Shown: one piece after another, positions 19,511-28,517 of the stretch
Layout: the number at the start of each line of letters is the position of its first letter
Position numbering within the stretch: the stretch's first letter is position 1
Assembly (NCBI GenBank): GCA_963702445.1
Contig: CAVPCZ010000016.1
Span: 310,001-374,000 of the forward strand
Direction: 5' to 3'
DNA: 64,000 nt
Origin: CAVPCZ01 sp963702445
GTDB taxonomy: Bacteria > Bacteroidota > Ignavibacteria > UBA10030 > UBA6906
The notes under the pieces: generated by a model
What the model was told of the DNA's origin: nothing
What the model saw: only the letters and a program-made list of their open reading frames with translations
The model's database searches: none
Program-made: the position numbers and the translations under genes

Positions 19511-20212
19511 CTACTCCTGCTCGATCACCCCGTCCACAATCCGCACAATCCGGTCCGCCTTCCGGGCCAGCGATTCATTATGGGTCACAACGACGAAGGT
19601 CTGCCCCATTCTTCTGCTCAGGTCCCAGATCAGTCCGTGGAGGTGCTCGGCGTTTGCGCTGTCCAGGTTCCCGGACGGTTCATCCGCCAGCACGATCCGT
19701 GGCGTGTTCATGAGGGCCCGCGCGACGGCAACCCGCTGCTGTTCCCCGCCGGAAAGCTGGGACGGGCGTTGATCCGCCCGCGCTTCCACACCCACTTCGC
19801 GGAGCAGCCCCATGGCACGGTCCCTCACGCGGGGCAGCTTTTCGCCGGCGATGAGCGCGGGCATCGCCACATTCTCCATGGCAGGTGAATTCGGGGAGGA
19901 GATGATGGAACTGGAAGACAAACCCGATTGACCGTGCCGGAACCGGGCGAGATCGTCGTCGTTCAAAGCAAAAACATCCACATCACTGTAGGACACGCTC
20001 CCCGATGTGGGCCGGTCAAGCGTCCCGAGGATATGCAGGAGTGTGCTCTTCCCGGCTCCCGAAGCGCCGACCACCGCGATGATCTCGCCGGCCGCTATGC
20101 GCAGGTTGATCCCCCGCAGCACACAGAGCTTTCCCCCCGGGCCGTCCCCCACGGGGAACGTCTTGGTGATGTCTGTCGCGGTGATGACCGCCGTGGTATG
20201 TGCGATATCCAT
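19511..20212 (-). CDS. lolD: Lipoprotein-releasing ABC ATPase LolD (Q-loop out of frame)
   Basis: ABC ATPase for lipoprotein sorting or MacB-like export, paired with the two preceding permeases. Walker A GASGAGKST, signature LSGGEQQR, Walker B IVLADEPSGNLD and H-loop VVVTHN are intact. The stretch between about 19886 and 19930 is read in the wrong frame: the alternate frame gives IGFVFQFHHLLPEFT, the expected Q-loop. An apparent missing base near 19930 and a doublet ACC+T at 19883-19886 compensate, so the frame stays open but 15 residues are garbled. I start at the ATG at 20212, seven bases after GGGAG. Confidence 0.88.
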   Translation of the reverse strand: MDIAHTTAVITATDITKTFPVGDGPGGKLCVLRGINLRIAAGEIIAVVGASGAGKSTLLHILGTLDRPTSGSVSYSDVDVFALNDDDLARFRHGQSGLSSSSIISSPNSPAMENVAMPALIAGEKLPRVRDRAMGLLREVGVEARADQRPSQLSGGEQQRVAVARALMNTPRIVLADEPSGNLDSANAEHLHGLIWDLSRRMGQTFVVVTHNESLARKADRIVRIVDGVIEQE

Positions 20213-20217
20213 AGTGT

Positions 20218-21447
20218 TCACTCCCAACGAATGGCCTGCACCGGCAAGAGTCCCGCGGCGCGGCGCGCGGGGTACAGGGAGGCAAGCAGGCTGAGCAGCA
20301 TGGAGGCCAGCGCGACGGCGATAAAATCGGTCCAGCGGACCTCCACCGGAATTGCCGGGATGATGTACACCGTGGGGTCAAGGGGGAACAGCTGATAGGT
20401 GATCTGCAGATAGCAGACCAGCAGCCCGATGGCGGTTCCCAGCACCGTGCCGAGCGTTCCCACGAGAATTCCCTCGAACATGAACAGACGGGTGATGCTC
20501 CCCGATGTGGCACCGAGGGCTTTCAGGATCCCGATGTCCCTCCGCTTCTCGATCACTCCCATCGTCAGCGAACCGAGCACGTTGAATGTTGCCACGCCGA
20601 CAATCAGGCAGAGAATGATATACGCCGCCCACCGCTCGATCTTCATCACCGAATAGAGATCGCGGTGAAGATCGTACCAGGTGGAGACACGATATCCCTC
20701 TCCCAGCCGGTTCTGCAGATCCCGCTGCACGCTTTCGGCATCCCCGATCGACCGCAGACGCATCTCCACGCCGGTCACGGCGGCATCCATTTCGAAGAGG
20801 TCACGCGCCGTTTCCAGAGAGACGTAGGCGTAGTGCGCGTCGTAGTCCTTGTTGTTGGAATCATAGATCCCCACCACGCCGCATTGCTTCATGAGGGGCT
20901 GGCTGAGCTGCACCATCATGGCATCGACACCCACCGGACTCAACACGGTGAGTTCGGAACCGACCATGGTCCCCATCCGATCGGCGAGTGTCAGCCCGAG
21001 CACGATGCTGCCGCGTTCGGGGACGTCCCGGAAACGGAACTCGCCGAGAACCGTCCGCTCCTTCACGCCGGACACGCCGTCGATGGTGGAATCCACGACG
21101 CCTTTCACCAGCACCACTCTGTTCATCCGCTGGGCGACGAGCAGGGCTTTGTTCGCGATGAACGGTGCGAAGGCATCGATGCGGTCATCCGCGCGGAGCA
21201 TCCGGTCGAGTGAGTCGGAGAGCATCATGCGTCCCCCCGACGCCGCCTCGATGCGGAGATGCGGATCGAAGCCCACGAGCACATTCGTCACGACCGTGTT
21301 GAAACCGTTGAACACCGAGAGGACGATGATGAGCGCGGCAACCCCGACGGTAATGCCGACGACCGACACGAGCATGATGATATTGATGAAGCGCATCTGC
21401 CGTTTCGAGTGGACATAGCGCCGCGCGATGAACCGTTCGTAGCCCAT
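20218..21447 (-). CDS. lolC: Lipoprotein-releasing ABC permease, LolC/E type
   Basis: 409-residue permease: N-terminal helix, a periplasmic MacB-PCD-like domain of about 220 residues, then three helices of the FtsX domain (AAYIILCLIVGVATFNVLG, LFMFEGILVGTLGTVLGTAIG and a last helix before YPARRAAGLLPVQAIRWE). The first residues MGYERFIARRYVHSKR match LolC/E starts. It is adjacent to a second permease and 6 bp before lolD. Which of the pair corresponds to LolC or LolE is arbitrary here. Confidence 0.85.
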   Translation of the reverse strand: MGYERFIARRYVHSKRQMRFINIIMLVSVVGITVGVAALIIVLSVFNGFNTVVTNVLVGFDPHLRIEAASGGRMMLSDSLDRMLRADDRIDAFAPFIANKALLVAQRMNRVVLVKGVVDSTIDGVSGVKERTVLGEFRFRDVPERGSIVLGLTLADRMGTMVGSELTVLSPVGVDAMMVQLSQPLMKQCGVVGIYDSNNKDYDAHYAYVSLETARDLFEMDAAVTGVEMRLRSIGDAESVQRDLQNRLGEGYRVSTWYDLHRDLYSVMKIERWAAYIILCLIVGVATFNVLGSLTMGVIEKRRDIGILKALGATSGSITRLFMFEGILVGTLGTVLGTAIGLLVCYLQITYQLFPLDPTVYIIPAIPVEVRWTDFIAVALASMLLSLLASLYPARRAAGLLPVQAIRWE

Positions 21448-22666
21448 TCAGGAAAACCTGATGGCGGTGACAGGATTCAGGGACGACGCAAGACGCGCGG
21501 GGATCAGCGAGCTCAGCAGGCAGAGCGCGATGGTGATGCCCGAGACCACGGCAAAGTACTCCCAGCGGAGAAGAATCGGCACCGAGGTCATGAAATAGAT
21601 GTCGCTCGGCAGGGAGAAGAATCTGAACTCCAGCTGGGCGAAACAGAGGCCGAACGCGAGAAGGTTTCCCGCTCCGGTGCCGACCAGGGCGATCCGGAGT
21701 CCCTGCCGGAGGAAGATCGAGGTGATCCCCCAGCGTGTCGCCCCGAGCGACGCCAGCACCCCGATCTCCCGCGTCTTGTCAAGCACCATCATCAGCAGGG
21801 TGCCGATGATATTGACCGTCGCCACGATGATGATGAGCCCGAGAATGATCGGGATGGGCTTCTTCTGGAGTTCGATCCAGCTGAAGAGGTTCCGGTATGA
21901 ATCGAACACCGTGCGGGCATAATGGGGATAGCCGAGCAGATCGGAGACGCGTTCGGCAACCGCCGCCGCGCTGTCAACGCGGCTCAGCTGGAGATCGTAT
22001 CCGGTCACCGCGTCCCCCATCTGGAACAGGATCTGCGCCTCCCGGAGATCCGTGTACGCGTACACATCGTCATACTCCGCCATGCCGCTCTCGTAGATCC
22101 CCGTGACCCGGAATTGCATCGCGCGCGCCTGCCCCCCTTCCAGCAGCCTGCCGATACCGAAGACCACGACCTTGTCGCCCACCTGAACGCCCAGCCGTGA
22201 AGCGAGCTTTCGCCCGAGCACGAGTCCCGCGGGCGCTCCCTGCGGATGGGCAAGCGTGTATGCACCATCGACCATGTACTTCTGCGCGGCGGAGTTCTCC
22301 CGTGCCGGGTCGACTCCTTTCAAGAGAATGCCGTCAACACCGGACCTGGACCGGATAAGCGCTTCGCGCGCAACGTACGGGCTGACGGCGGTAACGACCG
22401 GGAAAGCTTCTTCCAGGAGGGCGACGGTGGTCTGAGAGTCTTTCAGCGGCAGGTTCTGGAAGCCCAGAACCTGCACATGGCTGGTGAACCCCACGACCTT
22501 CTCGGTGATCTCCCGCTCAAATCCACCGAGCACGGAAAGGGCGATGATCAGCGTCGCGGTCCCGAGTGCGACGCCGAGGATGGCGATGGCGGCGATGAAC
22601 GAGAAAAAGCCCGCGTTGCGGCGGGACCGCAGATACCTGCTCGGCGATGAAGCGTGTGTAGGACAT
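21448..22666 (-). CDS. lolE: Lipoprotein-releasing ABC permease, LolC/E type (one apparent frameshift)
   Basis: Second permease of the Lol-type transporter, 405 residues after correction. It starts MSYTRFIAEQ at 22666. An extra base near 22637 interrupts the frame before YLRSRRNAGFFSFIAAIAI, the first membrane helix; it could be a CAG/CGG (Gln/Arg) doublet. The remainder holds a large periplasmic domain and the FtsX core ending PARLASSLNPVTAIRFS, the same closing motif as its neighbour. It lies 2 bp after prfB and abuts the next permease. Confidence 0.85.
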
Positions 22667-22668
22667 GC

Positions 22669-23780
22669 TCAGCTGCCGTTCCCTGATGAGAACTCCATGA
22701 GGTATCCCCGGATGAATGCATCCAGATCCCCGTCCATCACGGCCTGCACGTTGCTGGTCTCGATATCCGTCCGGTGGTCCTTCACCATGTTGTACGGATG
22801 GAACACATACGAGCGGATCTGGCTTCCCCACTCGATCTTCTTCTTCGTGCTGTTGATGGCGCTCAGCCGCGCTTCTTCCTCTTCCTTCCGGCGCTGGTAC
22901 AGCTGCGATTTCAGCATCCTGATGGCGTTCTCGCGGTTCTGAAATTGCGACCGTTCCTGCTGGCAGGCGACGATGATACCGCTGGGGATGTGGGTGATCC
23001 GGACCGCGGTCTCCACCTTGTTGACGTTCTGCCCCCCCTTCCCGCCCGCACGATAGGTATCCACCTTGAGGTCGGCAGGATTGACCTCGATCGCGACGTC
23101 ATCATCCATTTCGGGATAGACAAACACCGAGGCAAACGACGTGTGGCGCCGGGCGTTTGCATCGAACGGGGAGATGCGAACCAGCCGGTGCACGCCGTTT
23201 TCCGCTTTCAGATAGCCGTAGGCAAAGCGTCCGGTCAACCTCCACCGTGGCGCTCTTGATGCCGGCGCCGTCCCCGTCCTGTCGGTCCACGAGGGAGACG
23301 CCGAAGCCTTTCCGCTCACACCAGCGCAAATACATCCGGAGGAGCATCTCGCCCCAGTCCTGTGCTTCCGTTCCTCCCGCGCCCGCATGGATCGTCAGGA
23401 TGGCGTTCCGTTCGTCGTCGTCGCCGCTGAGCATGTTCCGGAACTCCATGTCGTCGATGCCGGCGCGGACAGCTTCGAGCTCTTTGTCGATATCAGCCGC
23501 AAACGACGCGTCCTTCGACTCCTCCGCCAGCTCGACATAGGACTGGGCATCAGCCAGGCGCCGTGCGAGGGCATTCCAGCCGTCCACCCATTCCTTCTGC
23601 CGGCTGATCTGCTGCATCACCTTCTGGGCGCCGATGTTGTCTTCCCAGAAATGGGGGGCCTGGCTCTTTTCCTGGAGAGCGGCTACTTCCTGTTCACGGG
23701 TGGAGATGTTAAAGATAACCTCGAAGTGCCTTCACCCGTTCGTTGAGTTCCTTGATGCCCGCTTTCTGTTCTTCCAGCAT
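22669..23780 (-). CDS. prfB: Peptide chain release factor 2, with +1 programmed frameshift
   Basis: RF2 terminates translation at UGA and UAA. Codon 1 is the ATG at 23780, preceded by GAGGG. After MLEEQKAGIKELNERVKALRGYL the zero frame ends in TAA (23709-23711), and the protein continues in +1 as NISTREQEVAALQ. The site (23708-23723) has a Shine-Dalgarno-like GAGGT, then TAT CTT TAA C, matching the known layout except that the stop is UAA and not UGA. The GGQ loop is GGKGGQNVNKVETAVR. A second break at 23236-23239 is the doublet GTT+G. Corrected length is 369 residues. Confidence 0.93.
23708..23723 (-). promoter_or_regulatory. RF2 programmed +1 frameshift site (UAA variant)
   Basis: Minus strand CGAGGT-TAT-CTT-TAA-C at codons 20-24. 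The SD-like stimulator and slippery CUU sit at the same spacing as in the well-known prfB site; only the stop identity differs. Confidence 0.65.
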
Positions 23781-23789
23781 GTTCAACCC

Positions 23790-24119
23790 TCAGAGTTCAA
23801 CTGTTTCTTCGCATTCAATTTCCATCCGCAGCATGGCCGAAGCCAGGGTCTTCCCCTGCGCGTCCAGCTTCAGGGAACGGGTTCCTCCGCCCCCCAGTGC
23901 CTCGTGGAGAAGGAAGTTCAGGGCACCGAGGTTTGGCAGCTCAAATCGTTCAACACCGCCCCGTACGATGCCTTTGAAATGCTCCCGGACTCTTTCAACC
24001 GTGAGGTACTTGACGAGGAGCGGATAGTACTCCTCCCGGCGCGCGATAACCCCGACGTTGCCCGTATCCCCTTTGTCACCGGATCGGGCGTGTGCGATAT
24101 CGATCAATTTGATGAGCAT
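23790..24119 (-). CDS. AtuA C-terminal-domain-like protein
   Basis: 109-residue protein beginning MLIKLIDIAHARSGDKGDTGNVGV, the start of the small C-terminal domain found in AtuA-family (acyclic terpene utilisation, DUF1446) proteins. In many bacteria it is fused to the large domain; here it is a separate gene 89 bp downstream of the large-domain gene. It presumably forms a complex with that protein. The enzymatic role of the family is poorly defined. The prfB gene starts 10 bp later. Confidence 0.75.
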   Translation of the reverse strand: MLIKLIDIAHARSGDKGDTGNVGVIARREEYYPLLVKYLTVERVREHFKGIVRGGVERFELPNLGALNFLLHEALGGGGTRSLKLDAQGKTLASAMLRMEIECEETVEL

Positions 24120-24156
24120 TGATTTCCTCGGTCGTAGAGCTCGTCGGCTCTGCGAA

Positions 24157-24207
24157 GGCACAGTGCCTCACCTCCTGCGTCTTGCCCAGGTGGTGTGGCA
24201 CGGTGCC
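24157..24207. repeat. Pair of palindromic repeats between the two atuA genes
   Basis: Two near-identical 11-base palindromes, GGCACAGTGCC (24157-24167) and GGCACGGTGCC (24197-24207), 40 bp apart and each followed by TCAC. They lie in the 89-bp gap between the large-domain and small-domain genes, so on the minus-strand mRNA each could form a short hairpin. Confidence 0.55.
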
Positions 24208-25572
24208 TCACGTCAGCTCCTCCACAACCACCTCCGGCTGAACGGCGGCCTTCGGCATCAAGGCCGGCCAGAAGGCGATCACTTCGTTCGGTTTCGGTCT
24301 CCCCCCCGCAAATCCCGTCACGGAAGGAGGCCCTGTAAGTATCAACGGAGCTATCTCATGACCGAAACGTTCAACCGGAGCACGATCCTTTGCCCGAACC
24401 CCGACGCGGAGCATAACCTCGCCGGGAATGCCGTCACCTTCGCCGAGATCCGCATGACATGCATTGTACCCGACGAACTCCGTCCGGATCTCTTCAAAGA
24501 CCAGCCCGAGTGCGTCAAGCCGTTGTCTGAGTATCCTGTCTGCCGCCCGCGCCTTTTTTACAGCATCGGGCCATGCGTAGGTAAGGCTCCCTACGGCTGT
24601 GTACCCATCAAAGAAAGATATTGAGACTTTGTATGAATCAGTTGCGGCTTTGCCTTTGATGCCAAACATTTTAACCCGATTCGTTCCAGCGTCCTCGAGC
24701 CTGATGCTCGTGAAGTCCGCGATACAATCAGGAGTGATATAGAGTGCCGGATCCCCGATTTCATACAGCAGCTGCTCTTTGACGGTGGCTACGGAGACGA
24801 GCCCGCCGGTGCCTTCATGTTTGGTAAACACCACTTCGCCGTCGGGTGTTGCCTCGGCGATGGGAAAACCGATCCGGTCCATGTCCGGCACAGACTCCCA
24901 ATCACCTGAGAAATTGCCTCCGCTCGCCTGCGCCCCGCATTCAAGGACGTGTCCGGCAATTGTGCCGGCGGCCAGTCTGTCCCAGTCCCGGGCGCCCCAC
25001 CCGAATTCGTGAATCATCGGGGCAAGCGTAAGTCCTGTATCCGTGGTGCGTCCCGTGATGACAAGATGTGCTCCCTGTTGCAGCGCATCGACAATGGGGG
25101 CGGCGCCAAAATACACGTTGGCGCTTTGCACCCGCCCGCGGATCGACGAAAGCTCCTCCCCCGTTTCCATATTGCGAAGGAGAACTCCCTTTGCGATCAG
25201 ATCGTCAAGTTCATCCAGGAGGTCGTCACCCAGCACCACGCCTATGCGCAGCCCCCTGATCCCCAGCCTGCGTGCCACGGCGAAGACCGCATCCCGGCAG
25301 GCGAGCGGGTTGACGCCTCCTCCGTTGGTGATGACGCGGATCCCCTTCTGCATAACATCGGGGAGGATTTCTTCCATGAGCGGGATGAGATCGCGGGCAT
25401 AGCCGAGCGACGGATCGCGGCGCTTCTGCTTCTGCATGATGGACATGGTGACTTCCGCGAGGTAGTCCATCACCAGGTAATCCACATGCCCTCCCCTCAC
25501 CTGATCCACGGGAGCACGGGGAAGATCTCCCCAGAAACCCTGTCCGCTGGCGATCCGGATCGGTCCGGTCAT
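24208..25572 (-). CDS. AtuA-family (DUF1446) protein, large domain
   Basis: 454-residue protein with the N-terminal IASGQGFWGDLPRAPVDQVRGGHVDYLVMDYLAE and the glycine-rich ITNGGGVNPLACRDAV typical of the family first named from acyclic terpene (citronellol/geraniol) catabolism in Pseudomonas. Outside pseudomonads most members sit near acyl-CoA or CoA-transferase genes and their chemistry is not established. No such genes are visible here; it is coupled by a 4-bp overlap to aspS upstream and is followed by the small-domain gene. The frame is intact. Confidence 0.82.
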   Translation of the reverse strand: MTGPIRIASGQGFWGDLPRAPVDQVRGGHVDYLVMDYLAEVTMSIMQKQKRRDPSLGYARDLIPLMEEILPDVMQKGIRVITNGGGVNPLACRDAVFAVARRLGIRGLRIGVVLGDDLLDELDDLIAKGVLLRNMETGEELSSIRGRVQSANVYFGAAPIVDALQQGAHLVITGRTTDTGLTLAPMIHEFGWGARDWDRLAAGTIAGHVLECGAQASGGNFSGDWESVPDMDRIGFPIAEATPDGEVVFTKHEGTGGLVSVATVKEQLLYEIGDPALYITPDCIADFTSIRLEDAGTNRVKMFGIKGKAATDSYKVSISFFDGYTAVGSLTYAWPDAVKKARAADRILRQRLDALGLVFEEIRTEFVGYNACHADLGEGDGIPGEVMLRVGVRAKDRAPVERFGHEIAPLILTGPPSVTGFAGGRPKPNEVIAFWPALMPKAAVQPEVVVEELT

Positions 25573-27335
25573 ATGATCCTGATATGCAATTCGCGGAGCT
25601 GGCGCTCGTCCACCTCGTTCGGAGCTTCGTCCATCAATGAAAAGGCACTTGCGGTTTTCGGGAACGCGATCACATCGCGGATGGATTTCATGCCGGTCAG
25701 CAACATGACCAGCCGGTCGAAGCCGAAGGCAATGCCGCCGTGCGGAGGAGCGCCGAATTTGAAGGCGTTCAGCAGGTACCCGAACTTCATCGCGGCTTCT
25801 TCTTCGCTGATGCCGAGGAGCGTAAAGAGCCGGCGCTGCAACGCATTGTCATGGATTCTGATGCTCCCGCCGGCGATCTCGGTGCCGTTCAGCACGAGAT
25901 CGTATGCCCGTGCCCGCGCCTTGCCGGGATCGTTGTCCAGCATGGCGATATCCTCCGGGTGGGGAGCGGTAAAGGGGTGGTGGACGGCCACGTACCGTTT
26001 TTCCTCCCCGTCGTATTCCACGAGCGGAAATTCCGTCACCCAGAGGAGGCTGAAAGCCTTCTCGTCGATGAGTTGCAGGCGCCGTCCCATTTCCAGCCGG
26101 AGCCCTCCGAGCACGCCGTACGCTTTGGCCCAGGTATCGGCGACGAGCAGTGCGAGATCTCCCTCCTTCGCACCCATGGCGGCCAGGATCTTCCCGATGA
26201 CTTCTTTCCCCAGAAACTTCTCCACCGGGCTTTCGATGCCGTTCGCCGTCCATTTGAAGTAGACCAGCCCGCCCCCTCCCAGACTCCTGGTGAAATCGGT
26301 CAGATTGTCCATCTGGTTCCGGGTGAAGGAGGCCCCGCCGGGAACGACAAACCCTGAAATCACTCCGCCCTTCTTCAGTGTCTCGGAAAACACGCGGAAC
26401 GGGGAATCGGCCAGAAGATCATTCACGCAGTGAAACGTCATGCCGAACCGCGCATCGGGCTTGTCGCTCCCGTACGTTTCCATCGCTTCCCGGTATGTCA
26501 GGCGGGGAAGCGGGAGCGGAATATCGATACCCTTCAATTCTTTGAAGATGCGCCGCACCAGGTTCTCGGCGACGGTCTGCACGTCCACCTCATCCACAAA
26601 CGACATTTCCACGTCGATCTGTGTGAACTCCGGTTGCCGGTCGGCGCGGAGATCCTCATCACGGAAACACTTGACGAGCTGGACGTACCGGTCAAATCCC
26701 GAAACCATCAGGATCTGTTTGTATGTCTGGGGCGATTGCGGAAGCGCGTAGAATTTGCCGCGGTGAACCCGGCTCGGGACAAGGTAGTCGCGTGCCCCTT
26801 CGGGCGTGCTCTTCATGAGGCACGGCGTCTCGATCTCCACGAACTGCTGTTCCTCGAAATAGCGGTGCACGAGCTGGGAGAGTTGCGAGCGGAACATCAT
26901 ATTCCGCTGCAGCTGGGGCCGGCGAAGATCCAGGTACCGGTATTTCAGCCGCACCTCTTCGCTGGCGTCAACCGTATCGTCGATCGGGAACGGAGGGGTA
27001 TCCGCCCGGTTGAGGATGGCGAGATCGTCGGCCAGAACGTCTATCATGCCCGTGGCGAGCTCCCCGTTCCGCGTCCCTTCGGGGCGCCGCTCCACTGTGC
27101 CGCTGACGGTGATCACGAATTCACTCCGGAGTTCCTTTGCCAGCTGATGGACCGCTGCGTTTTGCTGCGGATTGAACACCACCTGTGTTTTGCCGTAGCG
27201 GTCGCGCATATCGATAAAAATCACCCCGCCGAGGTCGCGCCGGACGTCAACCCATCCGTTCAGCGTTACGCGTGTGCCGATGGCAGATTCGCGCAGTTCC
27301 CCGCAGGTGTGGGTGCGCTTGGCGTAAGTGGACAC
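25569..27335 (-). CDS. aspS: Aspartyl-tRNA synthetase
   Basis: Charges tRNA-Asp; 588 residues, the normal bacterial length. An N-terminal OB-fold anticodon-binding domain (GWVDVRRDLGGVIFIDMRD) is followed by the class II catalytic core with motif 2 FRDEDLRADRQPEFTQID, the bacterial GAD insertion domain, and motif 3 GIAFGFDRLVMLL. The GTG start at 27335 has AGGAGA at good spacing. It heads the operon that runs to lolD. The frame is fully intact. Confidence 0.95.
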   Translation of the reverse strand: MSTYAKRTHTCGELRESAIGTRVTLNGWVDVRRDLGGVIFIDMRDRYGKTQVVFNPQQNAAVHQLAKELRSEFVITVSGTVERRPEGTRNGELATGMIDVLADDLAILNRADTPPFPIDDTVDASEEVRLKYRYLDLRRPQLQRNMMFRSQLSQLVHRYFEEQQFVEIETPCLMKSTPEGARDYLVPSRVHRGKFYALPQSPQTYKQILMVSGFDRYVQLVKCFRDEDLRADRQPEFTQIDVEMSFVDEVDVQTVAENLVRRIFKELKGIDIPLPLPRLTYREAMETYGSDKPDARFGMTFHCVNDLLADSPFRVFSETLKKGGVISGFVVPGGASFTRNQMDNLTDFTRSLGGGGLVYFKWTANGIESPVEKFLGKEVIGKILAAMGAKEGDLALLVADTWAKAYGVLGGLRLEMGRRLQLIDEKAFSLLWVTEFPLVEYDGEEKRYVAVHHPFTAPHPEDIAMLDNDPGKARARAYDLVLNGTEIAGGSIRIHDNALQRRLFTLLGISEEEAAMKFGYLLNAFKFGAPPHGGIAFGFDRLVMLLTGMKSIRDVIAFPKTASAFSLMDEAPNEVDERQLRELHIRII

Positions 27336-27360
27336 AGAGATCTCCTTTTACTGGAATCTT

Positions 27361-27392
27361 ACAATATACCCAAAAACCCTATGATTATCAAA
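27361..27392 (-). promoter_or_regulatory. Bacteroidota-type promoter for aspS operon
   Basis: Minus strand TTTG (27389-27392), 20-base spacer, TATATTGT (27361-27368), followed by a leader of about 20 bases with an AGGAGA ribosome site before the GTG. Confidence 0.55.
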
Positions 27393-27502
27393 CACTCGGA
27401 AGGCATCTCGAACACGCAGGGGGAGGTATTCCATCGACAAAGCAAAAAAGCGCAGGCATCAAGTAACACCCGGAAACACGAACTTCTTGTCGCCTTTGCC
27501 GC

Positions 27503-28372
27503 CTACGGCACCCCTACGCCGGGGATGGTAAGACGAACGCGGTAAAGGCCGGTGCGGCAGGTCATGTAGAGCGTTTTCCAGTCGGCGTCACCGAAGCCGC
27601 AGTTGGCAGGTTGTTCGGGTGTGACAAACGTGCCGAGATGCTTGCCGGTACGATCGAAAACCATCACGCCCCCCCGGGAGGTGCAGTAGACGTTCCCTGC
27701 GGTGTCCACCTTCATCCCATCGGCACCGGGGGTCTCGGCAAAGATGCGGCCTTTCGTGAGCATGCCGTCGGCGCCGACATCGAAAGCCCGGATGTGGCCC
27801 CGCTCTGTGTCGTTGATGTACAGAGTCTTCTCATCGGGCGTGAACGCCAACCCATTGGGCTTTGCGAAATCCTTGCCAAGCAAGACCAGCGTCTGGCCGT
27901 CGGCCGAGATTCGATACACGCCCTGAAAATCCAGCTCCCGCTCTTCGCGTTTCACGCCGTAGGGCGGATCAGTGAAGTAGACGGCTCCGTCGCTCCTGAC
28001 GACCACGTCGTTGGGGCTGTTCAGTCGTTTGCCCTCGAAGCGTTCGGCGAGGACGGTGACCGTGCCGCCGGTCTCGGTGCGGGTGACGCGGCGCGAACCG
28101 TGCTCGCAGACAATCAGGCGGCCCTGCTTGTCCAGCGTCAGGCCGTTCGAGTTGAGGCTGGGAGAGCGGAATGTTTCGCACTTTCCGTCTTTGAAGCGGA
28201 GGATGCGGTTGGCGGGAATGTCGCTGAAGAGGAGTTCGCCGTTCGCGGCACACCAGACCGGGCCTTCGGTGAACTTGAAGTCACCGGCGACTTTTTCGAT
28301 CGGGGCGTTGAAATCAATGGCAAACGCGGTGCCGGCCGCCACCATGCAGGAACATACGAACGTCATCTTCAT
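27503..28372 (-). CDS. SMP-30/gluconolactonase-family lactonase, exported
   Basis: 289-residue six-bladed beta-propeller hydrolase with a signal peptide (MKMTFVCSCMVAAGTAFA). Metal-ligand motifs of the family are visible: FTEGPVW (Glu), NSPNDVVVRSDG (Asn), PNGLAFTPDEKTLYINDT (Asn, Asp). It probably hydrolyses a sugar lactone in the periplasm. It is downstream of two glycosidase genes on the same strand, consistent with sugar oxidation after polysaccharide release. Its base composition is like the chromosome and unlike the AT-richer glycosidase genes. Confidence 0.82.
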   Translation of the reverse strand: MKMTFVCSCMVAAGTAFAIDFNAPIEKVAGDFKFTEGPVWCAANGELLFSDIPANRILRFKDGKCETFRSPSLNSNGLTLDKQGRLIVCEHGSRRVTRTETGGTVTVLAERFEGKRLNSPNDVVVRSDGAVYFTDPPYGVKREERELDFQGVYRISADGQTLVLLGKDFAKPNGLAFTPDEKTLYINDTERGHIRAFDVGADGMLTKGRIFAETPGADGMKVDTAGNVYCTSRGGVMVFDRTGKHLGTFVTPEQPANCGFGDADWKTLYMTCRTGLYRVRLTIPGVGVP

Positions 28373-28517
28373 ATTTGTCGTCCCTTCCTTCCCGTTGCCG
28401 CCGTCTGGTTTCTGAGAGTCTATCGCCGTGATCCCGGGTGTGTGGGGGGTTCAACCATGAAGCACAGTGGGTTCTGTCTCCTGGCTGCAGTCTGGCTGGC
28501 GTCGACGATTCGTTAGT

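Noticed and set aside
24949..26262. 437-codon plus-strand frame over atuA and aspS
   Set aside because: Spans two real genes in antisense and has no domain features.
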